Shown here: piece by piece, positions 1 through 5,543 of the stretch
Position numbering within the stretch: position 1 is the first letter of the stretch
How the letters are laid out: the number at the start of each line of letters is the position of its first letter
Assembly: GCA_027034965.1 (NCBI GenBank)
Contig: JALVWL010000108.1
Coordinates: 1-5,543 of the forward strand
Origin: Candidatus Omnitrophota bacterium
Lineage (GTDB): Bacteria; Omnitrophota; Gorgyraeia; S143-82
Direction: 5' to 3'
Length of the DNA: 5,543 nucleotides
Program-made: the position numbers and the translations under genes
Notes under the pieces: model-generated
Told to the model about the DNA's origin: nothing
What the model saw: the letters and a program-made list of their open reading frames with translations, nothing else
The model's database searches: none

Positions 1-2651
1 GGGGGGTCTTTGTAAGCAAGAACAAGGCTGTAGTTATTAACTCCAAGGGCGAGATATATGAAAAGACCTTTTCCAAGGAGGAACTGATAAAGTTCGGCAC
101 CTCAGGTTGGAGGTTTAAGATACCCCCGGCCGGTGATGAACTGGCCAAGGAGAGATTCCTTGAGAAGATGGAGAAGGCCCTGGAGGGGTTTGCCAGATTT
201 TATCTGGAAAACGAGGCCTATTTTAAGAACAAATATGGAAGTGATAGGGAAGGTGTGGTTATAGCCAGGGACGGCCGCAGGATGGGCAAGGACTTTGTAG
301 AGCTTGCGGTAAATGTCCTTAAGCGTTATGGGATACCGGTAAAATATTTTGACGAGCCTGTTACTACGCCGGAGGTGGCCTACGCTATAGCAGAGAATGA
401 GGCCTTATTTGCTATCAACTTTACTGCCTCCCATAATCCACCCGATGATAGTGGGTTTAAGGTAACCCCTGCCGATGGTGGTGCGGCTGAAGAAGAGATA
501 ACGGATTTGTTAGGGTACAGATTGAATGAGTCTATAAATGGTCTGGCAGAACCTATCCCAACCGCGCCTAAAGAGATACAACCCGTTCTTTTAGACCACG
601 ACAGATTGATAGAAAGCTATGCTGAGTATGTAAAAAATACCTTGTTTGAGATCCTTGGTAAGTCATTGGCAGAGGATCTGCTGAGTTATATTAAGGATAG
701 GGGAATGAAAATAATGCCTTCTGCACTTCACGGGGCAGGTGGCAAGGCCCTGGTATATACCCTTAAACAGATATTTGGGGCAGAGCAAGTACTAGAGGGA
801 GAGGATTTAAAACTAGATCCACGCGAAGACTTTGGAGGGCTTGGCCATCCGGAACCTGACCAAGCTACTACAAAGTTTCTTGCCGATGGGCTAATGGCGA
901 TGGGGTCTCCTGGGGTTGGTGTTGCCCTTGACGGTGATGCAGACAGATTTGGGACAATTGATTCCAGAGACAGTTTTATATCTGCTAATCAATTTATCGC
1001 CTTGGCCTTGTTTTTCTTTAATGAAATAGGCCGCCAGGGAGGTGTAGCTAAGACAGTACCAACCTCGGATCTGCCCTTGGCGTTGGCTAGAGACTATGGA
1101 AAGAAGGCAGTGGAGACAAAGGTAGGTTTTAAGTATATGAAGCCGATATGGAAGGGCAAAGATATCGTAGTTGCTGGAGAAGAGAGCGCCCATGTAGGCC
1201 TTCCAGGGACAAAGACCTGGGGCGACGGAATAATGATGTCTGCTCTGGCAGTGATGATGGAGGCATACTTCCTCGAAAATCAGGGAAAGTCGATGGCAGA
1301 GATGCTTGATTTTGTGCAGGAAAATATCCTTCACAGGTTTTACGATTATTCGCGCAAAGATGTTCCCTTGACGGATGAACTTAAGTCTGAGTTGGAGTCT
1401 TTATTTTCGCGATTGAAAAGGGACTCTAACGGACAAGAGAGGATCTCTGGCAGGCAATTGTCTGCCCTCTTTCCGTTTGTTGATTGGAAAAAGATTGAAT
1501 CAGATATCGGAAAAGAGATACGAGAATTGATTTTGCTTGACGGAGTAAAGATAGTTTTTGAAGATGATTCCTGGTTTGCTATAAGACTTTCGGGTACTGA
1601 ACCAGTAGCGAGACTATATGTGGAAGGGGTAGGAAAAGATAAAGATCTTGCGGGTGAAGGTAAAGAAAAGCTTATAACAGTTGGGGAGAATTTCTTAGAT
1701 GGTGATTATCAGCTGGGCAGTACAGAAGAGCAATCTAGGGCAAAGGGGATCTGGGATTGGGGCAGGCGGTTATCTAGGGCCTTGGAGGAGATAGATGAGA
1801 ATAATTATAGGTCTCGGGAGGCCTGGGAGAATGTCCTTTCTCTTCTGGAGGAAAACTCTTCTGTTTTTGCCAGGTACATCTCTGCTGTATTACTTCTAAA
1901 CGGCATATCTTGGGATAGACTCCCCAGAATAGATAGTCCAAGGGTGCTGTCTGAAGACCTGGAAACTGCAAAGATATTCTTTAACCTCTGGGCTAAGAAA
2001 ATGGAGGGGAAAATACTGCCCGAAGACATAATTACCGAAATAGATGTAGATTACTTTAACGGTTTTGAAAAGGCGATTCCGATATCGCAGGATGAAAGGC
2101 GTTACAAAATCTATGATAGAATAGGAGTCTATTCAGTGGAAGGAAGGCCTGTTATCGGCTGGTATGCTGACGGACGATTATTCCCCATAAGAGAGTTAGA
2201 GGATAAAGGAGCGGACTTTATCGAATTCCTTTGGACTGATTTGTTGACTGCCTCGCTGCCTTCCGAAGAGCTAGATAATATTGTAGCTCGCTTCCAGGAA
2301 TACTATGGGGAGCCATTTAGTGATGAGGTAGGAGCGACCTTGAAGACCCTGTTGACTAGAGAGGAATTTTCATCGGCCTCTCCTGTTGAGAGACTACTTT
2401 ACCTGGCCAGTTTTGAGAGGCGACTCTCTTTGGGAGATGAGATCCTTGGAAACTGGTTTCTTGCAGTGATTATGTCCCAAGGCCTGAGCGATGAACTAAG
2501 GGAGGAGTTTAGTTTTTACGGGAGCAAAAGCCCTGTAGGCTATGAACTGGCTAGCTCTTTGTTGCAAAAGGCAGAAAACGGGGCGGTAACTGCAAAAGGT
2601 GGTATAGATCTAGGCAGGGTTTCATTGGTTTATTTGCCCCGGATACAATAG
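1..2651 (+). CDS. Phosphohexomutase (phosphoglucomutase/phosphomannomutase-like) fusion protein, 5' partial
   Basis: The frame is read from position 3 and is open to the left edge; 882 residues are visible up to the TAG at 2649-2651. Numbering from position 3, the family motifs are FGTSGWR (31-37), TASHNPP with catalytic phosphoserine S143, the Mg-binding loop DGDADR (310-315), the sugar-binding loop GEESAH (392-397) and the phosphate-binding loop RLSGTEP (528-534). All four domains are therefore present and the enzyme should interconvert hexose 1- and 6-phosphates. The stretch after the serine loop (GFKVTPADGGAAEEEIT) and the FGGLGHPEP segment resemble the PGM_like2 branch more than classical PMM/PGM (from memory). 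No ATG/GTG/TTG codon occurs between 3 and 164, and the ATG at 168 lies after the FGTSGWR motif, so it is not the real start. The 30 residues before that motif belong to an upstream domain or extension. About 310 residues after the mutase are of unknown function. Sugar specificity (glucose or mannose) cannot be told from the motifs alone. Confidence 0.93.
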   Translation, partial: GVFVSKNKAVVINSKGEIYEKTFSKEELIKFGTSGWRFKIPPAGDELAKERFLEKMEKALEGFARFYLENEAYFKNKYGSDREGVVIARDGRRMGKDFVELAVNVLKRYGIPVKYFDEPVTTPEVAYAIAENEALFAINFTASHNPPDDSGFKVTPADGGAAEEEITDLLGYRLNESINGLAEPIPTAPKEIQPVLLDHDRLIESYAEYVKNTLFEILGKSLAEDLLSYIKDRGMKIMPSALHGAGGKALVYTLKQIFGAEQVLEGEDLKLDPREDFGGLGHPEPDQATTKFLADGLMAMGSPGVGVALDGDADRFGTIDSRDSFISANQFIALALFFFNEIGRQGGVAKTVPTSDLPLALARDYGKKAVETKVGFKYMKPIWKGKDIVVAGEESAHVGLPGTKTWGDGIMMSALAVMMEAYFLENQGKSMAEMLDFVQENILHRFYDYSRKDVPLTDELKSELESLFSRLKRDSNGQERISGRQLSALFPFVDWKKIESDIGKEIRELILLDGVKIVFEDDSWFAIRLSGTEPVARLYVEGVGKDKDLAGEGKEKLITVGENFLDGDYQLGSTEEQSRAKGIWDWGRRLSRALEEIDENNYRSREAWENVLSLLEENSSVFARYISAVLLLNGISWDRLPRIDSPRVLSEDLETAKIFFNLWAKKMEGKILPEDIITEIDVDYFNGFEKAIPISQDERRYKIYDRIGVYSVEGRPVIGWYADGRLFPIRELEDKGADFIEFLWTDLLTASLPSEELDNIVARFQEYYGEPFSDEVGATLKTLLTREEFSSASPVERLLYLASFERRLSLGDEILGNWFLAVIMSQGLSDELREEFSFYGSKSPVGYELASSLLQKAENGAVTAKGGIDLGRVSLVYLPRIQ
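87..1700 (+). other. Alpha-D-phosphohexomutase unit within the fusion protein
   Basis: This is the part of the left gene that aligns by eye with complete phosphohexomutases. It begins just before the FGTSGWR motif (93-113). The catalytic serine codon is at 429-431, the metal-binding DGDADR at 930-947, the substrate loop GEESAH at 1176-1193 and the phosphate loop RLSGTEP at 1584-1604. Spacing between these motifs (about 112, 167, 82 and 136 residues) fits an intact enzyme of usual length, roughly 540 residues. Small departures from the common pattern are S-G in place of N-G after the serine loop, Ala in GEESAH where Gly is common, and Leu in RLSGTEP where Pro is common; none removes a catalytic residue. 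The right boundary is approximate. Confidence 0.88.
1701..2651 (+). other. C-terminal extension of unknown function, ending in a GGID tail
   Basis: About 310 residues follow the last mutase motif. I do not recognise a domain. The first half looks mostly helical (for example around GIWDWGRRLSRALEEI). A short beta-rich patch in the middle contains YKIYDRIGVYSVEGRPVIGW, and the last third is again helical. The protein ends with GGID (2598-2609) plus 13 residues that are mostly hydrophobic or basic. From memory, Omnitrophota proteins of this large type often carry a GGID or GGI motif at a domain junction or near the C-terminus; this is a recollection, not a search result. Ordinary phosphohexomutases stop soon after the RxSGTEP domain, so this extension is unusual. 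Confidence 0.6.
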
Positions 2652-2719
2652 GTGTTTCAAATATAGTATAACTTTTTGTTGAACATATAGAAATGTCGAT
2701 TTTAGAGGTTACAAAACGC

Positions 2720-2758
2720 CAGCAGGGCAAGGAAAGACTTGATTTCTTGGGCCTGCTG
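2720..2758 (+). terminator. Imperfect hairpin after the mutase gene; possible weak terminator or regulatory stem
   Basis: The arms are 2720-2735 and 2743-2758, with a 7-base loop (GACTTGA). Of 16 opposed positions, 14 can pair (one as G-U), with two mismatches in the middle. The outer seven pairs (CAGCAGG with CCTGCTG) are perfect. The stem lies 68 bases after the stop of the left gene. A T run does not follow directly; the nearest is TTTTT at 2778-2782, so it is not a textbook intrinsic terminator. It overlaps a candidate promoter and could instead be an operator or a structural element. Confidence 0.4.
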
Positions 2759-2767
2759 ATATATACT
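2739..2767 (+). promoter_or_regulatory. Candidate sigma-70-type promoter for the secreted-protein gene
   Basis: The -35 element is TTGATT (2739-2744, four of six consensus bases, including TTGA) and the -10 element is TATACT (2762-2767, five of six). The spacer is exactly 17 bases. Transcription would begin near 2774 and leave an untranslated leader of about 50 bases before the ATG at 2827. The -35 element starts in the loop of the 2720-2758 hairpin and extends into its right arm. Promoter consensus in this lineage is not known to me, so the call rests on general bacterial rules. Confidence 0.5.
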
Positions 2768-2784
2768 TAAAAAATACTTTTTAA
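2767..2784. repeat. Short A/T inverted repeat
   Basis: TTAAAAA (2767-2773) and TTTTTAA (2778-2784) are perfect inverted arms around ATAC. It sits at the expected transcription start of the candidate promoter. It may be only AT-rich promoter DNA. Together with the upstream hairpin it could supply a distant T run for a terminator. Confidence 0.3.
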
Positions 2785-2813
2785 AACTAGACCTTGGCAA
2801 AACGGTTTCGAAC

Positions 2814-2820
2814 GAAGGGG
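2814..2820 (+). promoter_or_regulatory. Ribosome binding site selecting the ATG at 2827
   Basis: GAAGGGG ends 6 bases before the ATG at 2827 and 12 bases before the in-frame ATG at 2833. The spacing favours the first ATG. Either start leaves the signal peptide intact (MLMKK or MKK at the N-terminus). Confidence 0.6.
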
Positions 2821-2826
2821 TTTCAG

Positions 2827-2907
2827 ATGTTGATGAAGAAGGCAATGGCGCTGTCACTTTCATTTCTCTTTCTATTAACAAGCCTTTCCTCTCCTTTTTT
2901 ATATGCC
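2827..2907 (+). other. Signal peptide of the large secreted protein
   Basis: There are two lysines near the start (positions 4 and 5), an uninterrupted hydrophobic stretch over residues 6-20, then SSPFLYA with small residues at the cleavage positions. Cleavage is best after Ala27, with Ala33 as an alternative. No cysteine follows the core, so it is not a lipoprotein signal. A non-cleaved membrane anchor is possible but less likely, given the short core and the L-Y-A site. Confidence 0.85.
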
Positions 2908-5543
2908 TATCCTGTTGCTTCTGCTACACATATGAGTGTAGAACGCCCTTTACTTAAAGGGATTAGGCTTGCAGAGAATGGAAAGCTTGCCTTTGTATGG
3001 GAGGGGGAAGATATAACAAGAGAGGCAGGGCAGCCCTATAAGGATATCCTTTCTTATTTTTATACGGCTTTAGCGATTCCTAAGCAGAACTGGTGGGTGG
3101 ATTTGTTTGTACTGAATACGGAAGATAATGTTATGGGTGCGGGGCTTGAGGACTCGCGCCTGGGATATGTGCTTTTGAATGCGGATCTTGAAATGAAACG
3201 GGTTATAAATCGCCTTATGGACCCCTCTAGCCCTACGGGTGAGGCCCTCTGGAGTAGACTAGAGGATATGGGAATTTCTCATTTTATGCCGCGATTTTGG
3301 ATAGTGCCTGGGAAGATGCGCCTATATACGAATGAAAATAGCGCCTATCTTGATTCTGCAGAGCTTGATATACGGGTTGCTCTGGAAGGCAGAACACCGC
3401 AGGAAGAGAAGGAAAAGATAATGGCAGCCCTGGAGGCCACGGTAGTTCCAGAGCTGAAGCGGATAATAAACACATCAGATGCCTTTTCTGAATTGCGACA
3501 GGCCTATTATGCAATGGTCCTGGCGCAGTGGGTAAAGATGTCTGTAGATGAACAGGTATCCAATACAAGGCTTGCTTCACTGGTTGATTCCTTTATTACC
3601 CCGGATGTTGGCCTTGGCAGGGTGGATAGGTATGGATATCTTAAGGAATTTTCAAAGGAATACCTGTTTTCTGAACTGGAATCGGACTTAGGGATATCAG
3701 TAAGGGGAGGTGGCGAAGACTTTAGCAAGGTTGATGAGGTTATAGGGGAAGATAGCCAGGTAGATAAGGATCCTGTTTCCAGGGCAAAGGATCCAGTGGT
3801 ATCCGAAACAGATGTCCCATTCGTTGATGAGGCGAATAACATATACGAGAGGAACCTGGCCCAGGATTTTGGGCTGGATCCAAATAGTGTAAGGATATTT
3901 GGCAAGCTCAAATTTGAGGGTGTGGAACCTGCCAAGGTAATGGGTCAGAATTTGCTGGTTGTAAACCAGTCCAAGGATGCTCTGGTAATAGATAAGGAAT
4001 TCGTTGAACAATATGCGGATAGGGACAATATGTGGACAGGCGGCAAGATCTCCAACGCCCTTATTGTAAAGGACAAGGATGGCAAGCTAGAGGTCTTCTA
4101 CCTGGCAGGTAAGCGAGTAGAAGGCAGAGACGAGGCAGTTAAATTTCTGGATACAGTAGGGAAGATGTATGCATTGAGAGAACGATTTAGTAAATATTTC
4201 CCTGGGGCAATCCTTGAGGTGCTTATCTCTCAACGGCTTGGAGAGGTGGTAACAGAGGAGGATCAGGAATTGCTAAGGCAATTCTGGGGTGGCGATGGCT
4301 TACACTTTAACTGGAACAGGATGAAGGTTTCTTCTACGGCTGTACGGGAAGGGAGGCAGAAGCATTTTCTCCCGTATCCTGTGCTTCGCCTCCTCGAAGA
4401 CGGTTACTATTCTCCATGGAATGCTATAGAAGAGTTGAATGAGGACCAGATAGCCGCTGCAGAAAACATAAAAAAAATAATAGAGTCTATTATGAAAGCA
4501 GATGATACCGTGGAGGAGGCCAATAACTTACTAAAGGAAAAGGAAAGATGGGGAGATCCATCTTATTGGGGACTCTTGGATGAAAAAAATCCCGTGGTGA
4601 GAAATTTAAAGAGATTGAACGAGATTTTTTCTACAGGTAAGGTTTTAATAGACGGTAAAGAGGTTGAACTAAAAGGTGACGCCTTCCATATAATAGATTT
4701 GTTCCTATTCACTATAATGGAGAATAATTATATCCGTCCAGAAGATAAATCCAAGCTTCCTGTGCAGGAACAAGGACAGAAAGATGCAAAGTATATGCTT
4801 GCTCGGGCAATTAATAATCTTATGTTAGAGAAACTGGTAACACCCTATATTGATAGAACAGCGTTTGCGGACTATGAGGATTTATATGAGGCCATAAAGA
4901 AGACAGCGGATCCTATGGAAAAGGTCAGTATAGGAGAAAAGGCCTATATGAGGATGGTAAGGGATACACGGAAGGCAGTTTTTGGAGACAAAGACTTGAC
5001 ATATTTCAAGACCCAAGCAGGTAATTCAGGGGTTGAGGAAGAAGTAATCGCAAGAATAGAGCAGGAGAATGATTTGCTGGCATTACAAAAAGGAAGGAAA
5101 GCTCTTTTAAAGGCCTATGAAGGAGAAAAGAAAAAGACATTGGAAGCATTGATAGACTTTAAAGAAAGCTTATTAATAGAAAAAGTTGGTAATGACTTAT
5201 ATGAGAATTTTAAAGAGAGGATTAGAAAAGGAGAATTGGATGTAACGAATCCTGAGAAGGCGATTTTCTATTGGCCGATGAAAGGGAATCCACCTCATGA
5301 GGGTCATATTACTTCTATGCTTGGAATCCTTGTAGACTTGAACCTCGATATGGGCGCTGTTTCTGCGGATGCTACGGATCCAAGGAAAAAGAGCCTTTCC
5401 GCAGCTGCCGTAAGGAGACACCTTAAGAAGAAATTAGTGGATTTATTGTCAGGAGGATTGGTCGTATTTAGTGAATACCCTTTTAAAGATCCGATTACCG
5501 GTAAGCAAACAGGAGAAGAGTCAATAGTACCTCTCTTAAAAGA
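2827..5543 (+). CDS. Secreted large multidomain protein with an HxGH nucleotidyltransferase-like domain, 3' partial
   Basis: The frame is open from the ATG at 2827 to the right edge (905 codons, no stop). Residues 1-27 form a signal peptide: basic start MLMKK, hydrophobic core LSLSFLFLLTSL, likely cut after LYA (27) or after ASA (33). Residues about 35-296 resemble a module of secreted Omnitrophota hypothetical proteins, with NWWVDL (88-93), LLNADLEMK (116-124), SPTGEALW (135-142), RFWIVPG (156-162) and LRQAYYAMVLAQWVK (223-237). An acidic linker with two KDPV copies follows (about 297-340). Residues about 340-800 are not recognised; they include a possible beta patch near 370-435 and long charged helices at about 735-805. 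Residues from about 812 look like a NadD-type nucleotidyltransferase start: GNPPHEGHI (820-828), then TDPRKKSL (850-857). The start is supported by a Shine-Dalgarno sequence and the signal peptide. The frame being real is near certain; its function is not established. Confidence 0.9.
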   Translation, partial: MLMKKAMALSLSFLFLLTSLSSPFLYAYPVASATHMSVERPLLKGIRLAENGKLAFVWEGEDITREAGQPYKDILSYFYTALAIPKQNWWVDLFVLNTEDNVMGAGLEDSRLGYVLLNADLEMKRVINRLMDPSSPTGEALWSRLEDMGISHFMPRFWIVPGKMRLYTNENSAYLDSAELDIRVALEGRTPQEEKEKIMAALEATVVPELKRIINTSDAFSELRQAYYAMVLAQWVKMSVDEQVSNTRLASLVDSFITPDVGLGRVDRYGYLKEFSKEYLFSELESDLGISVRGGGEDFSKVDEVIGEDSQVDKDPVSRAKDPVVSETDVPFVDEANNIYERNLAQDFGLDPNSVRIFGKLKFEGVEPAKVMGQNLLVVNQSKDALVIDKEFVEQYADRDNMWTGGKISNALIVKDKDGKLEVFYLAGKRVEGRDEAVKFLDTVGKMYALRERFSKYFPGAILEVLISQRLGEVVTEEDQELLRQFWGGDGLHFNWNRMKVSSTAVREGRQKHFLPYPVLRLLEDGYYSPWNAIEELNEDQIAAAENIKKIIESIMKADDTVEEANNLLKEKERWGDPSYWGLLDEKNPVVRNLKRLNEIFSTGKVLIDGKEVELKGDAFHIIDLFLFTIMENNYIRPEDKSKLPVQEQGQKDAKYMLARAINNLMLEKLVTPYIDRTAFADYEDLYEAIKKTADPMEKVSIGEKAYMRMVRDTRKAVFGDKDLTYFKTQAGNSGVEEEVIARIEQENDLLALQKGRKALLKAYEGEKKKTLEALIDFKESLLIEKVGNDLYENFKERIRKGELDVTNPEKAIFYWPMKGNPPHEGHITSMLGILVDLNLDMGAVSADATDPRKKSLSAAAVRRHLKKKLVDLLSGGLVVFSEYPFKDPITGKQTGEESIVPLLK
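2929..3714 (+). other. N-terminal module resembling a conserved secreted module of Omnitrophota proteins
   Basis: The ordered landmarks match a pattern I remember from large hypothetical proteins of Omnitrophota. These are an aromatic WWVDL near a segment corresponding to 'FWVNL', then LLNADLEMK ('LLEADLQLKKD'), SPTG...LW ('SPxTxxGxxYW'), RFWIVPG ('RPWIVPxE'), AYLDSAELDIRV ('AYIYKATLKV'), LRQAYYAMVLAQW ('LRQVYYSLILAQW') and YLKEFSKEYLFSE ('YFKAYQKSF..GE'), closing with a glycine-rich turn RGGG. The role of this module is unknown to me. It lies directly after the signal peptide, so it should act outside the cytoplasm. Confidence 0.6.
5257..5543 (+). other. Start of a NadD-like (HxGH) nucleotidyltransferase domain, cut by the window edge
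   Basis: A beta strand (AIFYWPM) leads into KGNPPHEGHI, which matches the nucleotide-binding HxGH loop of adenylyl- and cytidylyltransferases (H824 and H827, codons 5296-5298 and 5305-5307). It is followed by a helix, a second strand (MGAVSADA), and DPRKKSLS ahead of a basic helix, as where NadD enzymes have their substrate loop and RxxM helix. A strand with VVFSEYPF and then TGKQTGEES follow. The C-terminal ISSTxxR-type motif would lie outside the window, so activity and substrate cannot be judged. Known members make NAD, FAD, CoA or CDP-alcohols in the cytoplasm. Confidence 0.65.

Noticed and set aside
75..92. AAGGAGG just before the phosphohexomutase motif, like a Shine-Dalgarno sequence for an internal start
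   Set aside because: No ATG, GTG or TTG lies at a suitable distance in frame (only CTG at 84, too close, and ATA at 87), and the bases simply encode Lys-Glu-Glu in an open frame that continues upstream.
168..170. ATG at 168 as start of the mutase gene
   Set aside because: It lies after the FGTSGWR motif and would remove part of the first catalytic domain; the frame is open further upstream.
891..1334. Minus-strand open frame opposite the mutase
   Set aside because: It lies wholly within well-conserved mutase coding sequence, and its predicted protein is rich in Cys/His/Leu with no motif; it is a shadow frame.
2790..2826. GGCAAAAC followed by a small TTCG-like hairpin, reminiscent of a c-di-GMP (GEMM) riboswitch
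   Set aside because: Only a few bases agree; the second helix and the conserved GGACGCAAAGCC part are missing, and the start codon follows at once.
3773..3811. Inverted arms CTGTTTC and GAAACAG with two GGATCC sites between and beside them
   Set aside because: They lie inside coding sequence for the KDPV linker, have a 25-base loop and no further pairing; chance plus amino-acid repetition explains them.
3284..4011. Several overlapping minus-strand open frames opposite the secreted protein
   Set aside because: They are antisense to a frame with signal peptide, ribosome binding site and family motifs. Their compositions (Ser/Pro/Leu rich) are typical of reverse-frame artefacts.
5197..5421. 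Minus-strand open frame near the right edge
   Set aside because: It is antisense to the HxGH domain region, shows no motif, and is short.

Overview
The window holds parts of two large, co-directional (+) genes separated by a 175-base gap. Both genes run off the window: the first lacks its 5' end and the second its 3' end. Codon use is rich in AGG/AGA (Arg) and ATA (Ile), with moderate GC. Together with the long multidomain proteins and the family signatures described below, this suggests an uncultivated Gram-negative-type bacterium, most likely of Omnitrophota (PVC group) affinity. That assignment is inference from remembered protein signatures and was not checked by a search.

Left region (1-2651): the 3' part of a fusion protein. 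A complete alpha-D-phosphohexomutase (phosphoglucomutase/phosphomannomutase) unit has all four active-site loops in order: FGTSGWR, TASHNPP, DGDADR/GEESAH and RLSGTEP. The reading frame stays open to the left edge with no ATG, GTG or TTG codon before position 165, and about 30 residues precede the normal N-terminal motif of the enzyme. The true start is therefore outside the window, and an internal Met at 168 would cut off part of the enzyme. After the mutase comes about 310 residues of unrecognised sequence ending in a short GGID-containing tail.

Gap (2652-2826): a long imperfect hairpin (2720-2758), a good sigma-70-like promoter that overlaps its loop and right arm (TTGATT, 17 bases, TATACT), a small A/T inverted repeat, and a Shine-Dalgarno sequence 6 bases before the next ATG. 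The second gene probably has its own promoter.

Right region (2827-5543): an open frame of 905 codons without a stop. It encodes a signal peptide, a roughly 270-residue module that resembles a conserved secreted module of Omnitrophota hypothetical proteins, an acidic linker, about 460 unrecognised and mostly helical residues, and finally the beginning of a nucleotidyltransferase-like domain with an HxGH motif, resembling NadD-type adenylyltransferases. Thus a protein that starts with an export signal seems to carry an enzyme fold normally found in the cytoplasm.

Working together: one gene carries a sugar-phosphate mutase and the other a putative nucleotidyltransferase-like domain, each inside an unusually large protein. 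A shared role in sugar-phosphate or nucleotide metabolism outside the cytoplasm is possible but remains speculation.
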